The notes under the pieces are model-generated. The model was not told the origin of the DNA and searched no databases. It saw only the letters and a program-made list of their open reading frames with translations. The translations under genes and the position numbers were made by a program. A DNA stretch of 64,000 nt from DATARH01 sp035648415. GTDB taxonomy: Bacteria > Pseudomonadota > Alphaproteobacteria > ATCC43930 > CGMCC-115725. Location: positions 1-64,000 of the forward strand of contig DASRLO010000141.1 of the NCBI GenBank assembly GCA_035648415.1, read 5' to 3'. Position 1 is the stretch's first letter. Every line of letters starts with the position of its first letter. This document shows positions 19,282-28,669 of this stretch, piece after piece.

Positions 19282-20856
19282 CTACCGCCGCATGAAATCG
19301 GGGCTGCCGAGGATGAGCGCGGCCTTGAGATCGGGCCTCGCCTCGGCGCCGATCGCGCGCGTGTTGTCGCTGAGCACCGGCGCGAGCAGCTGTTCCAGCT
19401 GCGCGGGATCGAGTGGGACCGGTTTGGCCGCTTGCGCCCGAGGCGGGTCGGTGACAAGTTGCGGCTGCGCCGGCGGCGGGTTCGCCGCGATCTGTTCTTC
19501 CGGCGGCGGGTTGTTGAGCGGCAGCACGCCGCGTCCGAGCCCGGTCGCGAAGCCGATCCGCAGCGTCGTCGCATCGGGGCTGAGCCAGGCATCCTCGGTG
19601 TTTTTGTAGCCGTCAGGCGTCTGGCAGTAGAAGAGCGGCTCGCCGAGCCGCGCCATCGTGCCCAGCAGCGGGCGCGGGTTGACGATTTCGACTCCGGCGG
19701 CGCGCGCGGCCGACAGTACGTATTGATATGGCGTCTTGTATTTCTGGCCGGCGCTGGCGCGGAATTCTCGGCTGGCGAGCAGCGTCTTCATCACCGCCGC
19801 AATGTCGCCGTCGGTCTCGCGGAAGCGCTGGGCGAGCCGGTCGACCAGCCCCGGGGGCGGCTTGTCGGCGACAAAATACTGGGCCAGCTCGAAGGCGATG
19901 TGGTGCGCGGTGGCCGGACTCGACGCGAGCATGCCGATCGCCTCGGTGCCCTCGCCCTCCCCGGTCGGTGCGATCGTGCGGCCGAGGAAGGTCTTTTCGG
20001 TGAAATCGTGGCGCGACGCGTCGAACCCGGCGGCGGCGCCGGCCCCGCCGCGCAAATTGCGCCGCTCCAGCCCCCAGCCGGTGAGGATGCGCGCCAGGCT
20101 CTCGACATCGGCCTGGGTGTAGCCGCCGTCGACGCCGAGCGTGTGCAGCTCCATGATCTCGCGCGCATAATTTTCGTTGAGGCCGGTCAGATTGCCGCGC
20201 GCACCGGGGCTGCCGGGCGCGGTGTTGAGCTGGTTGTCGAGATAGAACAACATCGCCGGGTGATGCGCGGTCGCCAGCAGCAGGTCGCGGAAATGCCCGA
20301 GCGCGTAGGGCCGGATCGCCGTCGCCTCGAAATTGCCGGCCCAGAGATGGTCGAGCCCTTTGCCGGCGAACACGTTGAAATGGTCGTACCAGAAACCGAC
20401 CATCACCTCCTGCAGCTGGCGCCGGCTGTAGAGCGCGCGCCAGATGCGCGCCGCCTGGGCCTGCCGCACGATGATCTGCGCGCGACGGCGGCGGGCCTTC
20501 GCCTCCTCCGGGGTCGGCTTGACGCCGCCGTTCAGCGCCGGAAGGATCGGGCCGTATTGGGCGAAAAGCTGCGCCGGGTCGAGCTTTAGCGTGTCGAGCA
20601 CGGCCAGCCGCTCGGTCAATTCCGGCGGCTCCGGAATCCGGTCGGGATGAAGCTGCTCGTCGATGTAGCGATCGATGCCGATTTGTTTGACGTGCGCGGC
20701 GTCGGCCGGCGTCGGACCAAAGGCGATGCGGTTGAGGACATGGACGATCTGCTTGTCGGAGCTGCCGTCGGCGAGCGCCGGGCCAGGCGCGGCAAGCGCG
20801 ACGACGATGAGGGCGGTCAGGAAGTTGAAACGGCGGATCGCCATGGGAGCAGCCAT
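19282..20856 (-). CDS. DUF1800 protein, secreted (upstream copy)
   Basis: 524 residues from ATG 20856; an in-frame ATG four codons later (20844) is equally possible. The signal peptide ends around PALADGSSDKQ. IVHVLNRIAFGPTP, YSRRQLQEVMVGFWYDHFNVFAGKG, NENYAREIMELHTLGVDGGYTQADV and SSPATAHHIAFELAQYFVADKPPPGLVDRLA match the neighbouring copy nearly word for word. It appears to be the first gene of a five-gene leftward operon ending with the ParA-like gene. The tandem arrangement points to a local duplication followed by divergence in the proline-rich stretch before the C-terminus. Confidence 0.85.
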   Translation of the reverse strand: MAAPMAIRRFNFLTALIVVALAAPGPALADGSSDKQIVHVLNRIAFGPTPADAAHVKQIGIDRYIDEQLHPDRIPEPPELTERLAVLDTLKLDPAQLFAQYGPILPALNGGVKPTPEEAKARRRRAQIIVRQAQAARIWRALYSRRQLQEVMVGFWYDHFNVFAGKGLDHLWAGNFEATAIRPYALGHFRDLLLATAHHPAMLFYLDNQLNTAPGSPGARGNLTGLNENYAREIMELHTLGVDGGYTQADVESLARILTGWGLERRNLRGGAGAAAGFDASRHDFTEKTFLGRTIAPTGEGEGTEAIGMLASSPATAHHIAFELAQYFVADKPPPGLVDRLAQRFRETDGDIAAVMKTLLASREFRASAGQKYKTPYQYVLSAARAAGVEIVNPRPLLGTMARLGEPLFYCQTPDGYKNTEDAWLSPDATTLRIGFATGLGRGVLPLNNPPPEEQIAANPPPAQPQLVTDPPRAQAAKPVPLDPAQLEQLLAPVLSDNTRAIGAEARPDLKAALILGSPDFMRR

Positions 20857-20874
20857 AGGGCGCGGCGGGTTAAG

Positions 20875-20882
20875 ATTTTATA
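20875..20882 (-). promoter_or_regulatory. Candidate -10 box of the DUF1800 operon
   Basis: On the minus strand the sequence reads TATAAAAT, 18 bases before ATG 20856, in an otherwise GC-rich stretch. The -35 region is weak (GGGGAT at 17-base spacing). Transcription starting here would leave a very short leader, which favours ATG 20844 as the start. Confidence 0.35.
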
Positions 20883-20985
20883 GCGCCACCCAGGCCGTCA
20901 TCCCCAGGCTCTCGGTTAACGATGGCATTGCCTCGGTCCCGCCGACAGGTGCGGCGCGCGTCGCGCCTGGCGTCGCCGCAATCCT

Positions 20986-21849
20986 TCAGCCGGGCGGCAG
21001 ACCCAGGAGCCGCCGGGCCAGCACAAAATGCGGCTTGTCGATCATCTTGCCGTCGAGCGCCAAGGTGCCGGAATCCGGATTGGCGGCGAAAGCGGCGATG
21101 ACCCGCTCGGCCCAGTCGCGCTCCTCGGCGCTGGTCGAGAACGCGTTGTTGATCGCGGCGAGCTGGGCCGGGTGGATCGCCATCTTGCCGGCGAAACCGG
21201 AGCGGCGCGCCGCGGCGCACTCGGCCTTGAGGCCATCGGCATCGCGGAAATCGGTGTAGATCGTGTCGATCGCCGCGACCCCGGCCGCCGCCGCCGCCAA
21301 GAGGCACAGCGAGCGCGCCAGCGTGTAGGGGCCGTCGTAGCTTCCGTCGATCGTACGGTTGCCGCCGCCGATGCAGGCGGCCAGATCCTCGGCGCCCCAG
21401 GTGATCGCCTCGAGCCTGGGCGAGGCGCCGGCGTAATCGCCGAGCGCGAAGACCGCCTGCGGCGTCTCGGTGGCGATCGCGACGATACGGGTGGCGCCTT
21501 CGAGGTTGCCGGCGGCAACCTCGAAGGCCGAGAGGTAATGGTCGAGCGTGCGCACATCGTCGGGCACGCATTTCGGCAAGAGGATGCCGTCGGGCTTGCC
21601 GGCGACGGTCGCGGCGAGGTCGTCGAGCGCCAACCCGCTCGCCAGCGGATTGACGCGCACATAGCGGGCGATGCGGCCACCGGAATGCGCAGCGAGAAAG
21701 TCGCGGGCGAGCTTGCGCGCGGTCGGGCGGTTCGCGGCGGCGACCGAATCCTCGAGGTCGAGGATCAGCGCGTCGGCCCCCGATTCGAGACCGCGCGCGA
21801 GTTTCCGCTCGCTATCGGCGGGGACGAAGAGAAACGAGCGGACCGGCAA
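20986..21849 (-). CDS. CitE-like CoA ester lyase (HpcH/HpaI aldolase family)
   Basis: 287 residues. The TTG at 21849 is preceded by GAGGG and follows the upstream stop by 12 bases. RSFLFVPADSERKLARGLESGADALILDLEDSVA opens a CitE-type TIM barrel; YVRVNPL, GILLPKC, IATETPQAVFAL, ITWGAEDLAACIGG and MAIHPAQLAAINNAF follow in family order, including the conserved arginine and metal-binding glutamate/aspartate. Likely cleaves or forms a malyl- or citramalyl-CoA-type thioester. Coupled to the Fe-S protein gene upstream. Confidence 0.85.
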   Translation of the reverse strand: MPVRSFLFVPADSERKLARGLESGADALILDLEDSVAAANRPTARKLARDFLAAHSGGRIARYVRVNPLASGLALDDLAATVAGKPDGILLPKCVPDDVRTLDHYLSAFEVAAGNLEGATRIVAIATETPQAVFALGDYAGASPRLEAITWGAEDLAACIGGGNRTIDGSYDGPYTLARSLCLLAAAAAGVAAIDTIYTDFRDADGLKAECAAARRSGFAGKMAIHPAQLAAINNAFSTSAEERDWAERVIAAFAANPDSGTLALDGKMIDKPHFVLARRLLGLPPG

Positions 21850-21861
21850 TTGCTCGACCCT

Positions 21862-23157
21862 CTAGCCGCCGAACTCGAAGGCGAGCGCGTCGCGCACCGT
21901 GTCGAGGTCGAGCCGGTTGGCTTCGATCAGCGGCGCGGTTTCGACGATGATGTCGTCGATGTCGTGGATTTGCTTGAGCCGCTTGTAGAGGTCCGCGCTG
22001 TCGAGGCCGAGGCCTTCACCCAACAGCTCCATGAAATTCACCACCTCGAAGCTGCGGCCGTCGCCGGCGTCGCAGATTTCGCGGTGGCAAGCGTGGTAGA
22101 TCGTCGCCAGGGTCGTCACCCCGGCGTCGGCGACCGCCTGCAGCTCGCGCCGCACCAGGTCGCGCTTGAACTTCGGCAACTGCGCCAGCGAATTGGCCTG
22201 GGTTCCGACGCGCGGCACGTCGATCTCGACAAGCTCGGCGCCGGGGATGATCGAGATGAGCTTCCTGACCGCTGCCATGGTCTCGGGGAATACCGGCCGC
22301 TCGTGCAGCGCGATGCGCTTCTCGACCCGGCGCACCATCATGCCCGCGAGCTCGTCGGCACGGTCGGCGAGGAAGACGAGGAACGGGTTGAGGTCGAACG
22401 GCTTTTCGCCGAACTCTTTCTGGTAATTCGGCAGCGACACCTCGCCGATCGAGATCTGGCAGCTCGGGCACCACGACAGCACGGTCGCGGCGCCGGCCGA
22501 GGCGAGGCCCTCGATCGTCGCGTTCGCCATCTTGCTGTTGCTGGCGAAATCGCCCTCGCGGAACTGGTAGACGCCGCAGCACTGCCCGACCCCGCCCATC
22601 ACCTCGTACTCGACCCCGAGTCTGTCGAAGATGTCGAGGCACAACAGCGCGATATGCGGCGTCTTCAGCACGTTGCAGCCGGTGTAGAAAACAACGTCCG
22701 GCGGCGCGGCGCCCGCTTGCGGACTGCGCTTGAAGCGGGCCAGCGTCTCCGGCGGCAATTGCAGCTTCGACAAGACCCGGACGCCGCGGCTCATGTTCGA
22801 GAAACCCTTGCGCCAGCGCGTTTCGAGCGGCGCCCCGTCACGCGCCCGGCGGGCGAAGCCGCGCGCCATCTGCACCATGAAGCGGGGGTTGATGCCGTGC
22901 TTGCAGGCCGGGATGCAAGTGCCGCTGCCGCTGCAAACCTCGCCCCAGCGCGCCGCGGCCTCGTTGCCGGCGCCGCCGGTGATCAGATCGACGATCGCCG
23001 CCGCCGTCTCGCCCGGGTCGGCGGCGGCAATGCCGCCCGGCTCGGTCATCGGGCAGGCGCGAAAGCAATCGCCGCAACGGGTGCAGGCGTCCGCGATCTC
23101 CGCCCCGCGGGCGTGAAACAGGTCGAGATATACGCCGGCTTCCGCGTCGTTGTTCAT
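21862..23157 (-). CDS. Fe-S cluster and CCG-domain oxidoreductase subunit (HdrD/GlpC-like)
   Basis: 431 residues from ATG 23157. The N-terminal ferredoxin-like part has CTRCGDCFRACP at about residues 26-37 and a second, altered set in CSGSGTCIPACKHG. Two cysteine-rich CCG domains follow: FYTGCNVLKTP with GVGQCCGVY and SWCPSCQ, then YHACHRE near residue 380. The arrangement is that of heterodisulfide-reductase-like or glycolate-oxidase-type electron-transfer subunits. No flavoprotein partner is adjacent; the neighbour is a CitE-like lyase. Confidence 0.8.
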   Translation of the reverse strand: MNNDAEAGVYLDLFHARGAEIADACTRCGDCFRACPMTEPGGIAAADPGETAAAIVDLITGGAGNEAAARWGEVCSGSGTCIPACKHGINPRFMVQMARGFARRARDGAPLETRWRKGFSNMSRGVRVLSKLQLPPETLARFKRSPQAGAAPPDVVFYTGCNVLKTPHIALLCLDIFDRLGVEYEVMGGVGQCCGVYQFREGDFASNSKMANATIEGLASAGAATVLSWCPSCQISIGEVSLPNYQKEFGEKPFDLNPFLVFLADRADELAGMMVRRVEKRIALHERPVFPETMAAVRKLISIIPGAELVEIDVPRVGTQANSLAQLPKFKRDLVRRELQAVADAGVTTLATIYHACHREICDAGDGRSFEVVNFMELLGEGLGLDSADLYKRLKQIHDIDDIIVETAPLIEANRLDLDTVRDALAFEFGG

Positions 23158-23307
23158 GAGAGCCTCGCCTTTGGCGCATCGAGTATAGCGCGTCGGGGAG
23201 CGCGATGCTGCACCCCGCCGCGGCAATCGCATAGCTCGTCGGGGTTCCATGCAACTGACGCATAGCTCATTTGCGCCGATACCCAGGGATACATTTGTGT
23301 TACAGCC

Positions 23308-23326
23308 TGTTCACATTGTGCGAACA
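23308..23326. promoter_or_regulatory. Inverted repeat before the NepR-like gene
   Basis: TGTTC and GAACA form a perfect 5-bp inverted repeat with a 9-base spacer, 39 bases before ATG 23366. The stretch around it is AT-richer than the neighbourhood. It could be an operator; no regulator is identified. Confidence 0.3.
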
Positions 23327-23365
23327 AAAAGTCGCAATGCCGTGGACAAACCAAAGCACCCCATC

Positions 23366-23551
23366 ATGAAACACAATCTCGCTATGCAACGCCACCCGAC
23401 CGTCGGCGGCAACGCCGGGTACTCAACCGACCGACGCATTCGCGCCTTTATCAATGGCGAGAGCCACGGCGAGGATTTGCTGCGGGCGCTCTATGGCGAC
23501 GTCGCCGACGAGCCGGTGCCGGAACGCCTGCGCGCGCTCCTCAAAGGCTAG
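23366..23551 (+). CDS. Small protein with a NepR-like C-terminal motif
   Basis: 61 residues from ATG 23366; ATG 23249 is in frame, but the codons in between have a non-coding look. The C-terminal half, EDLLRALYGDVADEPVPERLRALLKG, resembles the core of NepR anti-sigma factors (L-x-x-LY-x-x-V-x-x-EPVP-x-x-x-x-x-LL) and the tails of some anti-sigma proteins. NepR sequesters the general stress sigma factor EcfG in alphaproteobacteria. Neither phyR nor ecfG is nearby, so a function in stress signalling is only a suggestion. Confidence 0.5.
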   Translation: MKHNLAMQRHPTVGGNAGYSTDRRIRAFINGESHGEDLLRALYGDVADEPVPERLRALLKG

Positions 23552-23684
23552 GCCCCGCAAAGCCTAGGCCCGCTCGGCGCATTTGGTCGCGCCACCCGCA
23601 GTTGCGCTAGCCGTCAGCGAAAACCCGACTTATCATCCGCCGGACCGGCGCGGCTTTCGCCGTGCGGTTGGGAAGGCATCAGGA

Positions 23685-23718
23685 GGCGATTATCGGTGGC
23701 GCGCCACCGATAATCGCC
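23685..23718. promoter_or_regulatory. Perfect 34-bp palindrome in the leader of the ABC importer operon
   Basis: GGCGATTATCGGTGGCG and its exact inverse complement abut with no mismatch over 34 bases. It ends 20 bases before ATG 23739 and just before the GGGAGGAG ribosome-binding site. As RNA it would fold into a 15- to 16-bp hairpin immediately upstream of the Shine-Dalgarno; as DNA it is a long dyad operator. There is no T-tract, so it is not a simple terminator. Confidence 0.8.
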
Positions 23719-23738
23719 GCGGGTGAAAGGGAGGAGCC

Positions 23739-25073
23739 ATGACTGCGTCCAAAATCGTGAAGCCGACCCGGCGCTCGCTGCTCCGGACCGGCGGCGCGCT
23801 CGCCGCCGCGACGGCGCTGCCGTGCTTTGCCTTCGCCGACGACAAGCCGCCGCTCGGCACCTGGCCGGCGGGTTCGCAGGGCGATTCGGTCTTTATCGGC
23901 ATCACCGTGCCGCGCACCGGCACCTACGCGGTGCAGGGCGAGGACGAGCTGAAGGGAATGCAGCTCGCGGTCGAGCACATCAACAGCGGCGACCCGCTGA
24001 TCAAAAAGATTTCGCCGAAGACGACCAAGGGCGTGCTCGGCAAAACGGTCAAGTTCGGCGTCGCCGATTCCGAGGCGAAGCCCAATACCGCGGTGCAGGA
24101 GCAGTCGCGCTTTATCAGCGAGAACAAGGCGATCCTGATGACCGGCTCGACCTCGAGCGCGGTCGCGGTGGCGCTGAACAAGCTCGCCCAGCGGGAGAAG
24201 GTGCTCTACGTCGTCGCGATTTCCGGCTCGAACGACACCACCGGCAAGGATTGCGTCCGCTACAGCTTTCGCCAGTGCTTCTACGGACAGACCGCGGCCG
24301 CCGCGATCGGCCCGGTGATGCTCAAAACATTCGGCAAGAACAAGAAGGCGGCCTACCTGACCCCCGACTACACCTACGGTCATACCGTGCAGAAGTCGAT
24401 GGAGGATTACCTCGCCAAGAACGGCGGCTGGACCACCGCGACCAACCAGGTCGCGCCGCTCGGCGCGCCAGACTACAGCTCGTACCTGCTCAACGTCGCC
24501 AATTCGGGCGCGGACTTCCTCCTCAACGTCAACTGGGGCCACGACGCCGTCCTGTCGACGCAGCAGGCCAAGCAGTTCGGCATCTTCGACAAGATGAAGC
24601 TGGTGATCCCCTACCAGACGCCGTTCCTCAGCAAGGAGGTCGGCGCCGACATCATGCAGGGCGTGCTGGCGGCCACCGATTTCTGGTGGACGCTCGAAGA
24701 CAAATATCCGCTGGCCAAGATGTTCGTCGAGGCGTTCGACAAGAAATACGGCTACAAGCCCGAGTGGGGTGCCAACAACTCCTACATGCAGTTCGCCATG
24801 TGGGCGCGCGCCTGCGAGGAAGCCGGCAGCTTCTACCCGCCGGACGTGATCAAGACGTACGAAAAGGGCGAGACCATTCCGTCGACCGTCGGCGACGTTC
24901 ATTTCCGCGCCGCCGACCACCAGCTCGTCCGCCCGGTGATCATCGTCCAGGGCAAAAAGCCCGCCGACATGAAGAACAAGGAGGATTTCTGGGAGGTCAC
25001 CGAGATCGTGCCCGGCGAGCCGCTGATGCAGGCGCCCGACGCGTTCGGCTGCCAGCTCGGCGACTACACGTAA
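23739..25073 (+). CDS. Branched-chain amino-acid-type ABC transporter substrate-binding protein, Tat-exported
   Basis: 444 residues. TRRSLLRTGGALAAATALP is a twin-arginine signal; export is probably as a folded protein or by way of a lipid-free periplasmic form. The rest is a type I periplasmic binding fold (LivK/Peripla_BP_6): FIGITVPRTGTYAVQGEDELKGMQLAVEHIN, LMTGSTSSAVAVALNKLAQ, AAYLTPDYTYGHTVQKSMEDYL and GADFLLNVNWGHDA. The ligand could be an amino acid, amide, aromatic acid or similar; it cannot be read off. GGGAGGAG precedes the ATG by seven bases. First gene of a liv-type operon. Confidence 0.88.
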   Translation: MTASKIVKPTRRSLLRTGGALAAATALPCFAFADDKPPLGTWPAGSQGDSVFIGITVPRTGTYAVQGEDELKGMQLAVEHINSGDPLIKKISPKTTKGVLGKTVKFGVADSEAKPNTAVQEQSRFISENKAILMTGSTSSAVAVALNKLAQREKVLYVVAISGSNDTTGKDCVRYSFRQCFYGQTAAAAIGPVMLKTFGKNKKAAYLTPDYTYGHTVQKSMEDYLAKNGGWTTATNQVAPLGAPDYSSYLLNVANSGADFLLNVNWGHDAVLSTQQAKQFGIFDKMKLVIPYQTPFLSKEVGADIMQGVLAATDFWWTLEDKYPLAKMFVEAFDKKYGYKPEWGANNSYMQFAMWARACEEAGSFYPPDVIKTYEKGETIPSTVGDVHFRAADHQLVRPVIIVQGKKPADMKNKEDFWEVTEIVPGEPLMQAPDAFGCQLGDYT

Positions 25074-25090
25074 CAGCGGCGAAGCCATTC

Positions 25091-25121
25091 GGGGTGCCGG
25101 CGACATTGTGGCCGGCGCCCC
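25091..25121 (+). other. Intercistronic hairpin between binding-protein and permease genes
   Basis: GGGGTGCCGGC and GCCGGCGCCCC pair over 11 bp with one G-U wobble and a nine-base loop. It follows the binding-protein stop by 17 bases and has no T-tract. Such hairpins often stabilise the upstream part of ABC-importer messages so that more binding protein than permease is made. Confidence 0.55.
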
Positions 25122-25167
25122 GGATGCGCCAATATCTTCAGGAACAGCCGCCCGGCCGGCCTCTCGC

Positions 25168-26043
25168 ATGATCACCTGGCCTAATTTTCTCTCGCAGCTT
25201 TTTAACGGGTTGGCGACGGGCGTTTTGCTGGCCCTGATCGCGTCCGGACTGACCATCATCTATGGCACCCTCGGCGTGCTGAACCTGGCGCACGGGGCGA
25301 TGTTCATGCTCGGCGGCTACGCCGGCTATGTCGCGTTCCAGGCCACCGGCTCGTTCGTCGTCGCGATGATCGTTGGCGCGCTGTTTGTCGCCGTGGTCGG
25401 CTTCATTCTCGAATTCGTCGTCATCCGCCGCTTCTACGGCCGCCCGCCGGAAGACCAGCTGCTGGTCACCTTCGGGATCGGCATCGTGCTCGTCGAGCTG
25501 GTGCGGTTCGGCTTCGGCAGCCTGTCGAAGACGGTAGCGCCGCCATCCTGGGCCGCCGGGGTCACCCCGATGGGGTTCCTCATCTACCCGACCTATCGCA
25601 TCGTCGTGGCCGGGATCGCCGCGGCGGCGCTCGCCGGGCTGTATGGGGTGCTGTACCGCACCCGGCTCGGCATGATCGTGCGCGCCGGGATCGAGGATTC
25701 CGGCATGGTCGGGATGCTCGGCATCAACGTCTATCGCGTCTTCATGGTGGTGTTCGGGGTCGGTGCGATGGCGGCGGGGTTCGCCGGCATCGTCAACGCG
25801 CCGGTGGCCTCGCTCACCCCCGACATGGGCGAATCGATCCTGGTGCAGACCTTTGTCGTCGTCGTCATCGGCGGCGTCGGCTCGTTTCCCGGCGCGATCC
25901 TCGGCGGCTTGATCGCCGGCGAGATTCTCAGCCTGACCTCGATGATCGATCCGGCCTATTCCGCGGTCATGCTGTTTGCGGTGATGACGCTGGTGCTGCT
26001 GCTGCGGCCGCAAGGCCTGCTCGGCTCGCTCGGCCGCGACTAG
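25168..26043 (+). CDS. livH: LivH-type ABC permease
   Basis: 291 residues from ATG 25168, with about eight hydrophobic segments. GLATGVLLALIASGLTIIYGTLGVLNLAHGAMFMLGGYAGY is the diagnostic LivH N-terminus; NAPVASLTPDMGESILVQTFVVVVIGGVGSFPGAILGGLIAGE is the cytoplasmic coupling region. It should form the inner-membrane channel with the LivM half of the next gene. The ribosome-binding site is weak, in line with lower expression than the binding protein. Nine bases separate it from the next start. Confidence 0.9.
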   Translation: MITWPNFLSQLFNGLATGVLLALIASGLTIIYGTLGVLNLAHGAMFMLGGYAGYVAFQATGSFVVAMIVGALFVAVVGFILEFVVIRRFYGRPPEDQLLVTFGIGIVLVELVRFGFGSLSKTVAPPSWAAGVTPMGFLIYPTYRIVVAGIAAAALAGLYGVLYRTRLGMIVRAGIEDSGMVGMLGINVYRVFMVVFGVGAMAAGFAGIVNAPVASLTPDMGESILVQTFVVVVIGGVGSFPGAILGGLIAGEILSLTSMIDPAYSAVMLFAVMTLVLLLRPQGLLGSLGRD

Positions 26044-26052
26044 CGCATCGCG

Positions 26053-27872
26053 ATGCCGCGCAGCCGACCCCTTCTGATCGAGGCGCTGACCGCGATCGGC
26101 CTCCTCGCGGCGCCGTTCACGCTGCCCCAGCTGGGCTTTGCCCCGAACACGGTCAACCAAATCCTGATCTGGGGATTGTTCGGCATCGGCTTCGACATCC
26201 TGTTCGGCTACACCGGCCTCTTGTCGTTCGGGCAATCGGCGTTCTACGGCACCGGCGGGTTTGTCGCGGCGTACCTGCTGACCAACAATCTGATGTCGAA
26301 CGTGATGGGCGCGCTGCTCGTCGGCACGCTCGGCGCGATCGTCGCCGGGATCGCCGTCGGCGCGATCGCGCTGCGCCGCACCGGCATCTATTTCGCGATG
26401 ATCACGGTCGCGATCGCCGAGATGTTCTATTTCACCGAATTCTCGCCGCTGGCGGCCTATACCGGCGGCGAGAACGGCCTGCCGGGCGTGCCAGCGCCGA
26501 AATTCACCCTGTTCGGCTGGTCGTACCAGGTCGGCAACGGCTGGTCGATGTACTGGTTTCTCGCCGTCTTCTACTTCCTCGGCATTGTCGTCGCCCTGCA
26601 CATCGTGCGCTCGCCGGTCGGCGCCATCTTCAGCGCGATCCGCGACAACCCGCTGCGCGCCCGCGCCGTCGGCCATGCGGTCGGCCTCTACAAGCTGACC
26701 GCGTTTGTCATCGCCGCCGCCTATGCCGGGCTGGCCGGCGGGCTGCTCGGCGTGCTGCAGGGCTTTATGCCGCCCGACGCGTTTACCTTCGACACCTCGG
26801 GTCAATTGGTCATGCAGACCGCGATCGGCGGCACCGGCACCTTGTTCGGCCCCCTGGTCGGCGCGGCGGTGTGGCTGTCCTTGCGCGATTTCCTCCAGTC
26901 GGCGCTCGGGCTCGGCGCGACGTGGAAGCTGGTGCTGGGCGTCGTGTTCGTGCTGCTCGTGTGTTTTCTGCGGCGCGGGCTGATCGGCGGGTTGCGCGAC
27001 CTTTGCATGCTGTTCGCCGCGCGGCCGCATCCGCCGGCGCCGCAAGAGGCGCCGGAAGTCGCGGTCGCGCCGATGGCGAGCGTCGGCCCATCGCGCCGCC
27101 GGCAGGAGACGCCGTTCACCGGCCCGGTGCTGGAAGCGCGCGGGGTGACAAAGGCATTTGGCGGCATCGTCGCCAACCGCGACATCGACTTTGCCGTCGA
27201 GCAGGGCGAGTTGCGCGCCATCATCGGCCCCAACGGCGCCGGGAAGAGCACTTTCTTCAAGATGCTGACCTGCGAACTGCCGCCGACCGCCGGGCGGATC
27301 TTCTTTCACGGCCGCGACATCACCGGCATGGATATCGCCCGGGTATGCCAGCTCGGCCTCACCAAGAGCTATCAGGTCAACCAGCTGTTCGCCCGGCTGA
27401 CCCTGCGCGAGAACATCGTGATCGCGGCGCTCGCCGAGCGCCGCGGCACCTTCTCGCTCGATCTCCTGCGGCGGATCGACCGGGTGCCCGGTCTCGGCGA
27501 GCAAGTGGAGAGCACGCTGGCGCTGGTCGGGCTGACCGCCCGCGCCGACGTGCCGGTCGCCGAACTCGCCTATGGCGAGAAACGCCGGCTCGAGATCGGG
27601 CTGGCGCTGGCGGCGTCGCCGTCCTTGCTGCTGCTCGACGAGCCGCTCGCCGGGATGAGCCCGCGCGAGCGCGCCGAGACCGTGCAATTGCTGAAGAACA
27701 TCCGCCGCGGCCGCACCCTGATCGTCATCGACCACGACATGGACGCGGTGTTCGGGCTGGCCGAGCGGATCACCGTGCTGCATGAAGGCGCGCTGCTCGC
27801 CGAGGGCACCCCGGCCGAGATCCAGCGCAACGGCGTCGTCCAGGAAGCCTATCTCGGCGGGGTCGCGGCGGC

Positions 27873-27876
<4 letters not shown>
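26053..27876 (+). CDS. LivM-LivG fusion: ABC permease joined to ATPase
   Basis: 607 residues. Residues 1 to about 320 are a LivM-type permease (DILFGYTGLLSFGQSAFYGTGGF, RDNPLRARAVGH, TAIGGTGTLFGPLVGA). A linker of about 35 residues rich in P, A and S follows. Residues about 357-607 are a LivG-type ATPase with Walker A GPNGAGKS near residue 395, signature AYGEKRRLEIG, Walker B LLLLDEPLAGM and the switch histidine in VIDHDMD. Usually livM and livG are separate genes; the fusion fixes the stoichiometry. The stop overlaps livF by four bases (ATGA). Confidence 0.92.
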
Positions 27877-28574
<698 letters not shown>

Positions 28575-28598
28575 GCCGGATCGGGATATACTTCCGCC

Positions 28599-28634
28599 GT
28601 GGGCCAGGGCGTGGGCCAGGGCGTGCGCCAAGGC
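28599..28634. repeat. Tandem 12-bp repeat, three units
   Basis: GTGGGCCAGGGC occurs twice in a row and a third, diverged unit GTGCGCCAAGGC follows. The array lies in the gap between livF and the MFS gene. No function is apparent. Confidence 0.6.
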
Positions 28635-28669
28635 GCGCGCCGGGGGCGCGACAGGGGAGGGACGGGTCG

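Noticed and set aside
21028..23265. Rightward open frame of 745 codons
   Set aside because: Antisense to the CitE-like and Fe-S genes, both of which have clear family motifs.
23308..23326. GTTC-type repeat considered as a LexA box
   Set aside because: The alphaproteobacterial SOS box is a direct repeat GTTC-N7-GTTC; this is an inverted repeat with a 9-base spacer.
25138..27783. Leftward open frame of 881 codons
   Set aside because: Shadow of livH and the LivM-LivG fusion; the translation is a low-complexity mix of H, D, R, A and Q.
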